From assembly GCF_002285435.1 (NCBI RefSeq), contig NZ_NSBT01000026.1, positions 372,001-436,000 on the forward strand: a stretch of DNA of 64,000 nt, written 5' to 3'. Position numbers and translations under genes: made by a program. A model generated the notes under the pieces. It was given only the letters and a program-made list of their open reading frames with translations. It was not told the DNA's origin and did no database searches. Source of the stretch: Actibacterium ureilyticum (lineage in GTDB: Bacteria > Pseudomonadota > Alphaproteobacteria > Rhodobacterales > Rhodobacteraceae). Positions 9,099-19,743 of this stretch are shown here, piece after piece; within the stretch, counting starts at the first letter, position 1; each line of letters starts with the position of its first letter.

Positions 9099-10139
9099 TC
9101 ATGGTTTGACATGCCAGTGCAGCGCAAAGCCGGGATCAAAAACGGTGACGGTGCCCGCGCCGGTGTCGATCTTGTCGGGGTAGGTTACCGGGCCGCCGCG
9201 TTCCAGGGTCAGGCGCGCGTCATTGGCGGGCAGGTCATAGAAGGCGGGGCCGTTGAGCGAGGTGAAACGCTCCAGCTTGTCGAGGGCGCCGTCTTCCTCG
9301 AACACATGGGCCAGGATCGACATGGTGTTGGTGGCGGTGAAACAGCCCGCGCAGCCGCACGCACTTTCCTTGGCCGGGTCGGCATGGGGCGCGCTGTCGG
9401 TGCCCAGAAAGAAGCAGGGCAGGCCCGAGGTCGCCGCCGCGCGCAGCGCCAGGCGGTGATGTTCGCGCTTGGCGACGGGCAGGCAATAGTAATGCGGTTT
9501 AATCCCGCCCACCAGAATGTGGTTGCGGTTGATGACCAGGTGGTGCGTGGTGATCGTCGCCCCCAGGTCCGGGCCGCCCGACTGGGCATAGGCCGCGCCC
9601 TCGGCCGTGGTGATATGTTCCATCACCACGCGCAGGCCGGGTGTGGCGCGGCGGATCGGGTCCAGCACGGTGTCGATGAAGACGGCCTCGCGGTCGAAGA
9701 TGTCGACATCCGCGTCGACAACCTCGCCATGGACACAAAGCGGCAGGCCGATTTCGGCCATTTTCTCCAGCACGCCGCGCACCTTTTCGAAATCGGTAAC
9801 GCCCGAGGCGGAGTTGGTGGTGGCGCCCGCCGGGTAGAGCTTCACCGCCTTGACCAGTCCGCTGGCATGGGCGGCGGCCACGTCGGCGGGATCGGTCTCT
9901 TCGGTCAAATAGAGCGTCATCAGCGGCTCGAACGCCATGCCGTCGGGCAGGGCGGCCAGGATCCGGTCGCGATAGGCGGCGGCCTGTGCCCCGGTCACCA
10001 CCGGCGGCACCAGGTTGGGCATCACGATGGCGCGGGCGAAGTGGCGCGCGGTTTCGGGCAGGATGCCCTGCAACATCGCGCCGTCGCGCAGGTGCAGGTG
10101 CCAGTCGTCGGGGCGGCGGAGGGTCAGGGACGTTGTCAT
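9099..10139 (-). CDS. pyrC: dihydroorotase (class II, PyrC)
   Basis: Zinc amidohydrolase closing carbamoyl-aspartate to dihydroorotate. 346 residues, the same size as E. coli PyrC (348). Metal ligands His14/His16 in WHLHLRDG and carbamylated Lys100 in AVKLYPAG are in place. The start [16 protein letters not shown] matches the family; a longer open frame upstream runs through ureD antisense and was rejected. Divergent from ureD. Confidence 0.95.
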   Translation of the reverse strand: MTTSLTLRRPDDWHLHLRDGAMLQGILPETARHFARAIVMPNLVPPVVTGAQAAAYRDRILAALPDGMAFEPLMTLYLTEETDPADVAAAHASGLVKAVKLYPAGATTNSASGVTDFEKVRGVLEKMAEIGLPLCVHGEVVDADVDIFDREAVFIDTVLDPIRRATPGLRVVMEHITTAEGAAYAQSGGPDLGATITTHHLVINRNHILVGGIKPHYYCLPVAKREHHRLALRAAATSGLPCFFLGTDSAPHADPAKESACGCAGCFTATNTMSILAHVFEEDGALDKLERFTSLNGPAFYDLPANDARLTLERGGPVTYPDKIDTGAGTVTVFDPGFALHWHVKP

Positions 10140-10273
10140 GCCCCCGGCGTTACACAATCGGGCCTGCGGATTCCAGAGCCGATTGCGCGCCACGTACTGG
10201 CGGAGGGTTCGCGTGCTGCCTGAAAAATGGGCGCATTTGCGCAAAAATTGACGCGGCTGCCAAAAACTCGACC

Positions 10274-10292
10274 ATTGCTGCGGTGCAGCAAT
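10274..10292. promoter_or_regulatory. PhaR-type palindromic operator in the ureD promoter
   Basis: ATTGCTGCGGTGCAGCAAT: perfect 8-bp arms around a 3-bp spacer, containing CTGC-N3-GCAG, the site reported for the polyhydroxyalkanoate regulator PhaR of Rhodobacter/Paracoccus. It fills the spacer between a -35-like TCGACC (10268-10273) and a -10-like TATGAT (10292-10297), a typical repressor position, 44 bp before ureD. Regulator identity is inferred. Confidence 0.6.
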
Positions 10293-10335
10293 ATGATAAG
10301 GTGACGCTGAAGCGGCTGACGGGTAAACCACATTC

Positions 10336-11166
10336 ATGTTGGACGGGGTCGAGGCAGTACAGGCAATGCAGCGCACGCGCGGTCGCGCGGCTGTGCGCCT
10401 GTCGGACAATGCCGGGCGGGTGCGGCTGGTGGATCTGCACCAGTCGGGATCGGCCAAGGTGTTCCTGCCGCGCAGCCATGCCGCCGCCCCCGAAATCGTC
10501 TTTCTGAACACTGCTGGCGGCCTGACCGGGGGCGACCGGATGCGCTTTGACGCCGATCTGGGCGCGGGGGTGCGGGCCACGGCCACCACCCAGACCGCCG
10601 AGCGGATCTATGCCAGCACCGGCGATGTGGCGCGGCTGGACCTGCGCCTGTCGGTGGGGGCGGGCGGGCGGCTGGACTGGCTGCCGCAGGAAACCATCCT
10701 GTTCGACCGGGCCCGGCTGGCGCGCCGGACCGAGGTTGCGCTGGCGGGCGATGCGGCCTGTCTGTGGGTCGAAACGCTGGTGCTGGGCCGGGCCGCGATG
10801 GGCGAGGCATTGGCCGATGTGCAGGCCCGCGATCACCGGGTGGTCACGCGCGACGGGCGGCCGGTGCTGATCGAACCGGCGGGGATTTCGCCCGCGCTGT
10901 TGGCCGATGCGGGGCAGCCCGCCGGGCTGGACGGGGCGCGGGCGCTGGCCACCGTGGCGCTGGTGGCGCCGGGGGCCGAGGATGCCGTTGGCCCGTTGCG
11001 TGCCGCGCTTGCCGCCGCCGATGGCGTGCGCGGTGCGGTCACGGGCTGGGACGGCAAGGCAATCATGCGGCTGATGGCGCCCGACGCCTATCCGCTGCGC
11101 AAGGCGTTGGCCGGACTGTTGCCGGTGCTGCGACCGGGCCCGCTGCCGCGGGTCTGGCAGATCTAG
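10336..11166 (+). CDS. ureD: urease accessory protein UreD
   Basis: Scaffold that binds apo-urease and, with UreF and UreG, delivers nickel. 276 residues with family blocks [25 protein letters not shown], and [12 protein letters not shown]. First gene of the urease operon; ureA follows after 15 bases. The ribosome-binding site is weak, which may limit its level relative to the structural subunits. Confidence 0.93.
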   Translation: MLDGVEAVQAMQRTRGRAAVRLSDNAGRVRLVDLHQSGSAKVFLPRSHAAAPEIVFLNTAGGLTGGDRMRFDADLGAGVRATATTQTAERIYASTGDVARLDLRLSVGAGGRLDWLPQETILFDRARLARRTEVALAGDAACLWVETLVLGRAAMGEALADVQARDHRVVTRDGRPVLIEPAGISPALLADAGQPAGLDGARALATVALVAPGAEDAVGPLRAALAAADGVRGAVTGWDGKAIMRLMAPDAYPLRKALAGLLPVLRPGPLPRVWQI

Positions 11167-11181
11167 GAAGGAGAAACCGCG

Positions 11182-11484
11182 ATGAACCTGACCCCCCGTG
11201 AAAAGGACAAGCTGCTGGTCAGCATGGCGGCGATGGTCGCCCGCAACCGGCTGGCGCGCGGGGTCAAGCTGAACCATCCCGAGGCGATCGCGCTGATCAC
11301 CGACTATGTGGTCGAAGGCGCGCGCGACGGGCGCAGCGTGGCCGACCTGATGGCGGCGGGCGCCAAGGTCATCGCGGCCGAGCAATGCATGGCCGGCGTG
11401 CCCGAGATGATCCACGAGGTTCAGGTCGAGGCGACATTTCCGGACGGCACCAAGCTGGTGACCGTTCACCATCCGATCCGCTGA
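11182..11484 (+). CDS. ureA: urease gamma subunit
   Basis: 100-residue small structural subunit; starts [12 protein letters not shown] and keeps the family blocks [20 protein letters not shown] and [20 protein letters not shown] (split here only by description). A strong AAGGAG lies nine bases ahead of the ATG. Separate gamma and beta subunits are the usual bacterial form. Confidence 0.96.
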   Translation: MNLTPREKDKLLVSMAAMVARNRLARGVKLNHPEAIALITDYVVEGARDGRSVADLMAAGAKVIAAEQCMAGVPEMIHEVQVEATFPDGTKLVTVHHPIR

Positions 11485-11526
11485 GCCGATGCGGATGGCA
11501 CAGATTTCAACACGGAGGGTAACGCG

Positions 11527-11844
11527 ATGATCCCCGGGGAATATTTCATCGCCGATGGCGAGATCACACTGAACGACGGCGCGGATACCGTGACGCTGAC
11601 CGTTGCGAATACCGGCGACAGACCGGTTCAGGTGGGCAGCCATTACCATTTTGCCGAAACCAACAGCGCGTTGGACTTTGACCGGGATCGGGCCCGGGGT
11701 ATGCGGCTGGACATCGCGGCGGGCACTGCCGTGCGGTTCGAGCCGGGCCAGACGCGCGATGTCACGCTGGTGCCTTTGGCCGGGGCGCGACGGGTGTTCG
11801 GTTTCAATCAACAGATCATGGGCGGTTTGGACACCGCCGAGTGA
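11527..11844 (+). CDS. ureB: urease beta subunit
   Basis: 105-residue structural subunit with MIPGEYF at the start, then [17 protein letters not shown] and [10 protein letters not shown], all family hallmarks. GGAGG ribosome-binding site. In most operons ureC follows directly; here two unrelated genes intervene. Confidence 0.96.
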   Translation: MIPGEYFIADGEITLNDGADTVTLTVANTGDRPVQVGSHYHFAETNSALDFDRDRARGMRLDIAAGTAVRFEPGQTRDVTLVPLAGARRVFGFNQQIMGGLDTAE

Positions 11845-11857
11845 AAGGACGTAAACC

Positions 11858-12586
11858 ATGTTGAATACGTACTATGACCCGAAATATTTCCAAGCCGCCG
11901 ATCCGTGGTCGTTCTGGACCAGCGCGGTGGAAACCCAGACGCAATTGCTGGAAACCCAGATGCAGATGATGCAGGCTTGGGTGGATCTGGCGGTGCGGAT
12001 GAACCCGTTCCTGCTGGAGTTTGACCCGCATGAGCTGGCCAAGCCGCACCCCGCGCCCGCGGCCAAGAAACCGGCGGCCAAGGCCCCGGCGCCGAAGAAG
12101 GCCGCCGCCAAACCCAAATCCGCCGCGGTCGTCAAAGTCGTGGCCGAGGCGCCCGTCGCCAAGCCGAAACCCGCGGCCAAGGCGAAACCCGCCGCCAAAC
12201 CCAAGGCAGAGGTGAAGTCCGCCGCGACACCGGCCAAGGCAAAGACCGCCAAGCCCGCGGCGCCGAAGCCCGCGGCCAAGGCCGAACCGGCGAAACCTGC
12301 GCCGAAACCGGCAGCCAAGCCCAAGGCGGCCAAACCGGCGACAGCCCGTGCGGCGGCCAAGACCACAAAGGCCGCAGCGCCCGCGCCCAAGCCCGAGGCC
12401 AAGGCGACCCCCGTCGCGAAAAAGCCCGCCACGACGCGGCGCAAATCGACCCGCGCGGCGACGGCGAAATCCACCGCCCCAGCCCCCAAGACCGAGGCGC
12501 CCGCCAAGAAACCCGCCGCCCCGAGCGAGGCCGCCCGCCGTGCCCGCCGCACCCCGGCCAAACCCGACAATCCGTTCCAGGAATAA
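11858..12586 (+). CDS. phasin-like protein with histone-H1-like Ala/Lys/Pro tail
   Basis: 242 residues in two parts. Residues 1-50 (DPWSFWTSAVETQTQLLETQ, then MQMMQAWVDLAVRMNP) form a Gln-rich amphipathic helix like phasins. Residues 60-242 are low-complexity AKPAAK/KPAA repeats with high positive charge, like histone H1. This order resembles PhaF/PhaM, which coat polyhydroxyalkanoate granules and bind the nucleoid. Its own AAGGA ribosome-binding site and 13-base spacing from ureB show it is a real gene in the urease operon. No enzyme motif. Phasin role is inferred. Confidence 0.7.
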   Translation: MLNTYYDPKYFQAADPWSFWTSAVETQTQLLETQMQMMQAWVDLAVRMNPFLLEFDPHELAKPHPAPAAKKPAAKAPAPKKAAAKPKSAAVVKVVAEAPVAKPKPAAKAKPAAKPKAEVKSAATPAKAKTAKPAAPKPAAKAEPAKPAPKPAAKPKAAKPATARAAAKTTKAAAPAPKPEAKATPVAKKPATTRRKSTRAATAKSTAPAPKTEAPAKKPAAPSEAARRARRTPAKPDNPFQE

Positions 12587-12614
12587 GCCCCATCGCGGCT
12601 GACAGGAGACCCAG

Positions 12615-12932
12615 ATGTTCAAACCCAGCAATGCGACCCAGCTGATCGGCCTGTCGGCCGAGTTCTGGCACCTGGCATTCGAGGCGCAGATGGTGATCTC
12701 GATGCGGTTGCTGGGGCTTGGCGGGTTCTGGCATGTCGCGCCGTCCGAAAACTCGCGCATGGTGCAGGAAAAGGTCCAGGCGTTTAGCGAATCCGGTCTG
12801 GCGATGAGCGTGGCCGCGTTCCGCATGGCCCAGCCCGTCACGATCATGGCGGCGGGCCTGCGCCCGCTGCGCCGCCGCACCCGCAACAACTCGCGCCGGC
12901 TGGCCCGGCGCGGGCCGCGCGGCCTCAGGTAA
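12615..12932 (+). CDS. phasin-like / 'antifreeze'-annotated small protein
   Basis: 105 residues. Contains the block MRLLGLGGFWHVAPSENSRM followed by VQEKVQAFSESG, the hallmark of a short Rhodobacteraceae family often auto-named 'antifreeze protein' but more like phasins. Ends in an Arg-rich tail (RPLRRRTRNNSRRLARRGPR), suggesting nucleic-acid or phospholipid contact. AGGAG ribosome-binding site; lies between ureB and ureC. Function is not established. Confidence 0.7.
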   Translation: MFKPSNATQLIGLSAEFWHLAFEAQMVISMRLLGLGGFWHVAPSENSRMVQEKVQAFSESGLAMSVAAFRMAQPVTIMAAGLRPLRRRTRNNSRRLARRGPRGLR

Positions 12933-12956
12933 TCGCATTCTCACGAAAGGTCCCAC

Positions 12957-14666
<1,710 letters not shown>

Positions 14667-14690
14667 CGGGGGGCGGTTGATGGTGCCGGT

Positions 14691-15302
14691 TCAGCCGCCG
14701 ACGGGTTTCGTCATCTGTGTCGCTGCGGAAAACCCGAAGACCGGCTTCAGCAGACCAAGCGACAGGACGCCGCTTGCTGCGAACCCTTCCCGTTCGTAAA
14801 GCGCGCGGGCACGCGGGTTCGTGTCGATGACGTCCAGCCTGATCCGCTTCAGCGCCATGGACGCGGCGTACGCCTCGACCGCGCGCAGAAGCGCTGTTCC
14901 GACACCGTGACCCCTGGCCGACGCCTCGACAAAAATGCCATCCATCAGCAGCGTTTCGTCGGCGCAGTCCCGTTCCAGAACATGGATCAGCGCGCCGCGT
15001 ATCGTGGCCCCCAGCCAGCCGTAGATGCGCGCCAGATCGCCGAAACCACCACCGACCAGTGCGCCACGGGCGGATTTGAAACCGGCCATCCCCAGAAACT
15101 GCCCGTCATGCGACACGGCAGAGATGGCATGGGTCGGGTCCAGGACGCTTTCGATAAAGGACGTGGCCTTGTCCGCGGGCCCAAGCGGATACCGAAGCTT
15201 GCGCGAAAAGGCGCGCCAATAGCCGCGGGCGGCCTGTTGGCGGTGCTCGGGCCGAAGACCGGTTTCGACGGTAAATGGCTTCGCTGGGTCGATTGTGTTC
15301 AC
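14691..15302 (-). CDS. GNAT family N-acetyltransferase
   Basis: 203 residues with an acetyl-CoA-binding motif ARGHGVGTALL, a preceding LLMDGIFVE beta strand and the IDTNPRARALYEREGF C-terminal block. Substrate unknown. Transcribed against the urease genes and convergent with ureC, so probably an insertion into the urease cluster and not part of it. Confidence 0.8.
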   Translation of the reverse strand: MNTIDPAKPFTVETGLRPEHRQQAARGYWRAFSRKLRYPLGPADKATSFIESVLDPTHAISAVSHDGQFLGMAGFKSARGALVGGGFGDLARIYGWLGATIRGALIHVLERDCADETLLMDGIFVEASARGHGVGTALLRAVEAYAASMALKRIRLDVIDTNPRARALYEREGFAASGVLSLGLLKPVFGFSAATQMTKPVGG

Positions 15303-15356
15303 GACGGACGCTTCCTATGTTTCGATAGAAATGGTTGTGAAGACGTTTGATTTCAA

Positions 15357-16367
15357 ATGATATTGCGGGCTGTTCTGACCGCCGGCCTTGTTCTGGCCTT
15401 TGGGTTGGGTGTGATACTCTGGCGTTTGGCTGACCACGATCTGGACCGCCGGGTCAGCGCGCCGTTTGGGGTCTCGGTCTCGGGCAATCTGGTATCGGGC
15501 ACGATTTGGTTTCCCGATGACGCGGTGATCGCCGCCGTTGCAATCGTTCACGGGGATGGCGCGCAAGACCGATTGTCGGCGGGCGGCTACGCGCCCCTGA
15601 TCAATGCCCTGCTCGATCGCGGAATCGCGGTCGCGTCCTGGGACAAGCCCGGCGTCGGCGCGTCAGGTGGCAACTGGCTGCTGCAATCGATGTCGGACCG
15701 GGCGGACGAAACCCGCGCCGTCCTTCATCTTTTGAAAGAGCGCTTTCAGGGAACGGCCATCGGTGCGCTTGGGTTTTCGCAGGCCGGATGGGTGTTGCCA
15801 TCGTTGACCCGCGCCGATGCGGATTTTCTGATCCTGGCGGGCGCGGCCATGTCCTGGCAGCAGCAGGGGGCGTATTTTACGCGAATGCGGCTCCGCCAGG
15901 CGGGGCTGGACGCGCCGACCATCGCGGCCACGCTTGCCGCGCAAGCCATCGCCGACGACCGCGCGTTTGGCCCGAATGCCACGGCAGATGACGCGCCCGC
16001 TGGCATGACCCCTGATCGCTGGCGGTTCATCCGCCAGAACCGCGGCGCAGAGTCGCGGCAGGCCCTGATGGCGCTGGACGTTCCGCTTTTGGCGATCTGG
16101 GGGGCGGAGGACCTGAACGTCGATCCGGTTCGAAACGCCGCACGCTTTCGCCAGGCGCTGGCCGGACGCGATGCGCCCACCCGCATCATCGTCCTGCCGG
16201 ACGCGACGCATGGGCTGTTGAAGGCGCCGGCCTATAACTGGCAACTGTCCGAAGATTGGTCGCATTATGCCGTCGCCAGGTTTCTGCTGGAGGGGCGCCA
16301 TGCCTACGCCCCCGGCGCGCTCGACGCAATCTCCGACTGGATCGAAGGGGGCTACGAAGGCGACTAG
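15357..16367 (+). CDS. alpha/beta hydrolase with N-terminal membrane anchor
   Basis: 336 residues. One hydrophobic segment at 4-22, then an alpha/beta hydrolase domain: WDKPGVGASGGNW oxyanion region, nucleophile Ser141 in GFSQAG, acid Asp in WGAEDLN and His in THGLLK. Similar proteins occur as exported esterases or peptidases of unknown substrate. Starts 54 bp from the divergent GNAT gene; not obviously linked to urease. Confidence 0.75.
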   Translation: MILRAVLTAGLVLAFGLGVILWRLADHDLDRRVSAPFGVSVSGNLVSGTIWFPDDAVIAAVAIVHGDGAQDRLSAGGYAPLINALLDRGIAVASWDKPGVGASGGNWLLQSMSDRADETRAVLHLLKERFQGTAIGALGFSQAGWVLPSLTRADADFLILAGAAMSWQQQGAYFTRMRLRQAGLDAPTIAATLAAQAIADDRAFGPNATADDAPAGMTPDRWRFIRQNRGAESRQALMALDVPLLAIWGAEDLNVDPVRNAARFRQALAGRDAPTRIIVLPDATHGLLKAPAYNWQLSEDWSHYAVARFLLEGRHAYAPGALDAISDWIEGGYEGD

Positions 16368-16430
16368 CCGTCATCGGGGCAAGCCGTGGCACCGCCCGTA
16401 ACAGGCGCGGAGCGGCCCAGTCCTTCACGC

Positions 16431-16447
16431 TTGCTGCAATGCAGCAT
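16431..16447. promoter_or_regulatory. second PhaR-type palindrome, upstream of the DUF1127 gene
   Basis: TTGCTGCAATGCAGCAT contains TGCTGC-AAT-GCAGCA, again CTGC-N3-GCAG, and differs from the ureD copy mainly in its spacer. A -35-like TTCACG lies immediately before it, so it also falls in a promoter spacer. It is 87 bp ahead of the DUF1127 start. Confidence 0.5.
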
Positions 16448-16533
16448 TGCGCCGATTGCAATTGTCCCGTCAGCGATCCTGACCTAATTTGGAAGGAAGG
16501 GAGGAAACCTTGTGAGCAGACAGGAGTTTCCAG

Positions 16534-16764
16534 ATGGCAACCACGATCACCAACACCAATGCGCCGCAGGCTGGCGGGATTCTGACCGCGATTGGCGCGC
16601 CGTTTCGTGCCCTTGGCCGGGGGCTGGTCCGCATGGCCGAACAGAATCCGCGGCTGAAACGCATCCAGGCGCTGCAGGCGAAATCCGATGCCGAGCTGGC
16701 CGAGCTTGGGCTGAAGCGCGACGATATCGTGCATCACGTGTTTCGGGCGTCCTATTACCTGTAA
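16534..16764 (+). CDS. DUF1127 domain protein
   Basis: 76 residues. The C-terminal half (RIQALQAKSDAELAELGLKR, then DDIVHHVFRASYYL) is a DUF1127 domain; the N-terminal half is a short hydrophobic/basic helix. Small DUF1127 proteins in alphaproteobacteria are linked to RNA turnover and to phosphate and stress responses. GGAG ribosome-binding site seven bases before ATG. It sits just ahead of ureE and may share its transcript. Confidence 0.75.
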   Translation: MATTITNTNAPQAGGILTAIGAPFRALGRGLVRMAEQNPRLKRIQALQAKSDAELAELGLKRDDIVHHVFRASYYL

Positions 16765-16846
16765 GCGCTTCGCCTGAACCGGCGATTGGGCTTTCGGCCC
16801 GAAATTCAGCGCGTTATGCTGGCCCCGACAGACAGACGAGGGCCGC

Positions 16847-17344
16847 ATGACAACCGATTACGGAACCGTTCTTGGCACCGCTCCGGCGGATGCGGTGCAG
16901 GATGTCGCCGACACGGTGACATTGGATTACGAGGGGCGGTTCCTGCGCCGCAAGCGGCTGTCGACCGATGGCGGCGGCACCGTTCTGGTGAACCTGGCCG
17001 AGACCACCAACCTGACCGAAGAGACCGCCCTGTTGCTGGCCGATGGGCGCGTGATCGCGGTGAAACCGGCGGACGAGCCGCTGTTGCAGGTCACGGGCGC
17101 GCATCTGATCCGGCTGGCATGGCATATCGGCAACCGTCACACCCCCTGTCAGATCACCCAGAGCGCGCTGTTCATCCAGCGCGACCATGTGCTGGCCGAG
17201 ATGCTGCGCGGATTGGGCGGCACGGTCACGGAAGTGACAGCGCCGTTCCGGCCCGAGGGCGGGGCCTATGGCCACGGGCGGACGATGGGCCATTCCCATG
17301 GCCCCGATGAGCCCCATCACCACCACCATCACGGCCACGGCTGA
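16847..17344 (+). CDS. ureE: urease accessory protein UreE (nickel chaperone)
   Basis: 165 residues. N-terminal peptide-binding domain (residues 1-75), metal-binding domain with HIGNRHTPCQI, and a His-rich tail HSHGPDEPHHHHHHGHG that stores or passes nickel. Delivers Ni(II) to UreG. The ATG follows GAGGGCCGC. Followed after three bases by ureF. Confidence 0.95.
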   Translation: MTTDYGTVLGTAPADAVQDVADTVTLDYEGRFLRRKRLSTDGGGTVLVNLAETTNLTEETALLLADGRVIAVKPADEPLLQVTGAHLIRLAWHIGNRHTPCQITQSALFIQRDHVLAEMLRGLGGTVTEVTAPFRPEGGAYGHGRTMGHSHGPDEPHHHHHHGHG

Positions 17345-17347
17345 GCG

Positions 17348-17971
17348 ATGACCGCCGACCTGCTGACCCTGACGCAATGGCTGTCGCCGGCCTTTCCGGT
17401 GGGCGGCTATGCCTATTCCCACGGGCTGGAACAGGCGATCGCGGCGGGGCGGGTGACGGATGCGGGGGGCTTGTGCGACTGGCTTTCGGTGGTGCTGGAT
17501 CACGGCACGGGCCGGGTCGATGCGGTGCTGCTGTGCCTGACGCTGAACGGTGCCGATCTGGCCGATACCGCGCGGGCGCTGGCCCCATCGCGCGAGCGCG
17601 CGCAAGAGGCCGAGGATCAGGGGCGCGCCTTTGTCGAGGCGGTCAATGCCCTGCGCGGCACCGCCATTGCGCCGCAGCCGCTGCCCACCGCCGTGGGGCA
17701 GGCCGCGCGCCTGCTGGATCTGCCCGCGTCCGAGGTTGCCGCGCTTTACCTGCATGCGTTCACGTCGAACCTGGTGTCGGCGGCGGTGCGCTTCGTGCCG
17801 CTGGGACAGGCGGCGGGGCAACAGGCGCTGGCCGATCTGCATCCGCTGATCCTGAACCTGGCCGATTGGGCCGCGACGGCCGGGCTGGACGATCTGGCCA
17901 GCGGTGCCTATGGCTCGGACCTGGCGGCGATGGAACATGAAACGCTGGATGTCAGGCTGTTCCGCACATGA
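17348..17971 (+). CDS. ureF: urease accessory protein UreF
   Basis: 207 residues, all-helical fold. N-terminal [20 protein letters not shown] and the later [15 protein letters not shown] block are family signatures. Acts with UreD and UreG as a GTPase-regulating complex that loads nickel into urease. Tightly spaced in ureEFG. Confidence 0.94.
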   Translation: MTADLLTLTQWLSPAFPVGGYAYSHGLEQAIAAGRVTDAGGLCDWLSVVLDHGTGRVDAVLLCLTLNGADLADTARALAPSRERAQEAEDQGRAFVEAVNALRGTAIAPQPLPTAVGQAARLLDLPASEVAALYLHAFTSNLVSAAVRFVPLGQAAGQQALADLHPLILNLADWAATAGLDDLASGAYGSDLAAMEHETLDVRLFRT

Positions 17972-18005
17972 CGGCCCCGGCACAATCGCGAAAAGGAGGA
18001 TCGGA

Positions 18006-18629
18006 ATGGCGGATGCGCATGGGCCCTTGCGGGTGGGGATCGGTGGCCCGGTGGGCGCGGGCAAGACAACGCTGACCGAACAGCTGTGCCGGGCGATGGC
18101 ACAGGATTATTCCGTGGCCGTGATCACCAACGATATCTATACGTCCGAAGATGCCGAATACCTGATGCGGGCGCAGGTGCTGCCGCTGGACCGGATCAAG
18201 GGGGTGGAAACCGGCGGCTGCCCGCATACCGCGATCCGCGAGGATGCGTCGATCAACCTGGCCGAGGTGGCGGCGTTTCGCGAACGAATTCCCGATCTGG
18301 ACGTGATCTTCATCGAATCCGGCGGCGACAATCTGGCCGCGACCTTCAGCCCCGAGCTGGCCGATCTGACGCTCTACGTGATCGACACGGCAGCGGGTCA
18401 GGACATTCCGCGCAAGAAGGGGCCGGGGGTCACGCGCTCGGACCTGCTGATCATCAACAAGACCGATCTGGCGCCGCATGTGGGCGTGGACCGCGATCTT
18501 CTGGAAAGCGATGCGGCGGCGGCGCGGGGCACGCGGCCCTTTGTCATGGCGGCGCTGAAAAGCGGGCAGGGCGTCGACCGGATCGTGCAGTTCCTGAAGG
18601 ACGCGGGCGGGCTTCAGGACCGGCCCTGA
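18006..18629 (+). CDS. ureG: urease accessory GTPase UreG
   Basis: GTPase supplying energy for nickel insertion. 207 residues from [21 protein letters not shown]-loop with Lys20, the nickel-binding Cys72-Pro-His74, and NKTD guanine motif. The start follows an AAGGAGG site 35 bases after ureF; longer in-frame extensions overlap ureF. Its 3' end overlaps the convergent next gene by 16 bases. Confidence 0.95.
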   Translation: MADAHGPLRVGIGGPVGAGKTTLTEQLCRAMAQDYSVAVITNDIYTSEDAEYLMRAQVLPLDRIKGVETGGCPHTAIREDASINLAEVAAFRERIPDLDVIFIESGGDNLAATFSPELADLTLYVIDTAAGQDIPRKKGPGVTRSDLLIINKTDLAPHVGVDRDLLESDAAAARGTRPFVMAALKSGQGVDRIVQFLKDAGGLQDRP

Positions 18630-19591
18630 CCACGGGCATCGCGGGCCTTGGCCCCGGCAGGCGTGCCGGGCAGGCTGCGCCCCTGCCGCAGCAGCAGCTC
18701 TTCCAGTTCGTCGAACCGTTCGCGGTCCGCGGGCTGGCCGAATTTCGCCGCCGCCACACGGCTGAGCAGCGCGGTCAGATAGGGGCGGTCCTCGGCCTCG
18801 AGCTGTGCGCGCAGCCGGTCGTAATAGGGCGCATGGCCGCGGCGCGCGCGATAGAGCCGGTGGAAGATCTGGGGCGTCAGCTGCCCCTCGCACGCGGCAT
18901 CCAGAACCTCGTCCAGGATGCCCATCGCGGCCAGGTCGGTTTCCAGCGTCTTGCCCAGGTGCCGACAGCGCAGCATGTGCACATGGCGGTTGGTATAAAG
19001 CGCGGCATGCATCGCATCGGGCCGGCGATAGGGGTCGAACAGGACAAAGGCCTGCGCGGCGGCCTCGATCATCTCGGGGCCATAGCCATAGCGGGTGGTG
19101 AAGTTCAGCCGCCGATAGCGGAAATAGCGGCGGTCCCAGCCAGTGACCGACGGGTCCAGCGTGGCCACGGGGTTCACCGCGATGACCGTCGCGCCGGGCG
19201 CGGCCACCGAATAGGCGGCGGCGGCATAGCCGCACATCCCCGCGCCATAGAACACCACGCGGTCGAACGTGTCGAAATACCCTTCGTCGATCAGCCGGTC
19301 GAAATAGGCATAGACGACCGGGTCGCGATACCAGGCGCGCCGTTCGCTGAGCAGGGTCAGAAAGGACATTCCCGATTCATCGGCCAGCGCAGCCGCCAGC
19401 GGCGTCTGTTCCGGGCGGTGCGCCAGGATCTTGTCAACGGATTCGAATGTCACCAGCAGGGTGTGCGATTGACGCGATGTCAGCGCGCTGTACCCGTTTC
19501 CCAGACTTTCGATACCACCTGTACCATCTACCGACCGCGCCAGGCTGGAATACCATTCGCCCGCTGCGGTGCCGTCGTTGCCGACTTGCAT
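18614..19591 (-). CDS. conserved Rhodobacteraceae protein, alpha/beta-hydrolase-like core, function unknown
   Basis: 325 residues. Relatives are sometimes labelled phosphoadenosine phosphosulfate reductase, but no such motif is visible here. The centre has [15 protein letters not shown] then [15 protein letters not shown], which resembles an alpha/beta hydrolase nucleophile elbow without the usual Ser (Cys or Gly instead). Later blocks are [28 protein letters not shown] and [13 protein letters not shown]. Could be a degenerate or scaffolding hydrolase fold. A perfect palindrome lies 24 bp ahead of the start. Confidence 0.65.
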   Translation of the reverse strand: MQVGNDGTAAGEWYSSLARSVDGTGGIESLGNGYSALTSRQSHTLLVTFESVDKILAHRPEQTPLAAALADESGMSFLTLLSERRAWYRDPVVYAYFDRLIDEGYFDTFDRVVFYGAGMCGYAAAAYSVAAPGATVIAVNPVATLDPSVTGWDRRYFRYRRLNFTTRYGYGPEMIEAAAQAFVLFDPYRRPDAMHAALYTNRHVHMLRCRHLGKTLETDLAAMGILDEVLDAACEGQLTPQIFHRLYRARRGHAPYYDRLRAQLEAEDRPYLTALLSRVAAAKFGQPADRERFDELEELLLRQGRSLPGTPAGAKARDARGQGRS

Positions 19592-19614
19592 CTGCGTCTT
19601 TCTATCCCACTCAC

Positions 19615-19631
19615 ATCGGTCCAGGACCGAT
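19615..19631. promoter_or_regulatory. 17-bp palindrome upstream of the unknown-family gene
   Basis: ATCGGTCC-A-GGACCGAT has perfect 8-bp arms and sits 24 bp ahead of the minus-strand gene starting at 19591. Position and symmetry suit a repressor site or a short leader hairpin. Regulator unknown. Confidence 0.4.
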
Positions 19632-19667
19632 ACTGAAACTTACAACTTCCCTTTGCCCTGACCCTAA

Positions 19668-19686
19668 GCGCCAAATATGCGCCAAA
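19668..19686. repeat. 11-bp-phased direct repeat GCGCCAAA
   Basis: GCGCCAAA occurs twice, separated by TAT, so the copies face the same side of the helix. They lie in an AT-rich stretch (ATCATAAATATAATATTC follows) between the glycosyltransferase operon and the unknown-family gene. May be a tandem binding site for an activator of the minus-strand gene. Confidence 0.35.
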
Positions 19687-19743
19687 CCGGACAGGATTAC
19701 GGTATCATAAATATAATATTCACCAATTTCGAGCGCGCCCCGC

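Noticed and set aside
10232-10243. GCGCATTTGCGC palindrome upstream of ureD
   Set aside because: Short, near a likely pyrC leader and common by chance in GC-rich DNA; no promoter element fits it.
12060-12580. Repetitive GCCAAGCCC-type DNA that could look like a satellite or CRISPR-like array
   Set aside because: The repeats are irregular, follow codons and encode AKP repeats in frame; there are no uniform spacers.
12615-12932. 'Antifreeze protein' as a function
   Set aside because: The name comes from automatic transfer; no ice-binding repeat is visible and the sequence looks phasin-like.
18614-19591. PAPS reductase as a function for this family
   Set aside because: No PAPS-reductase P-loop or C-terminal Cys motif is present; the core looks like an alpha/beta hydrolase fold.
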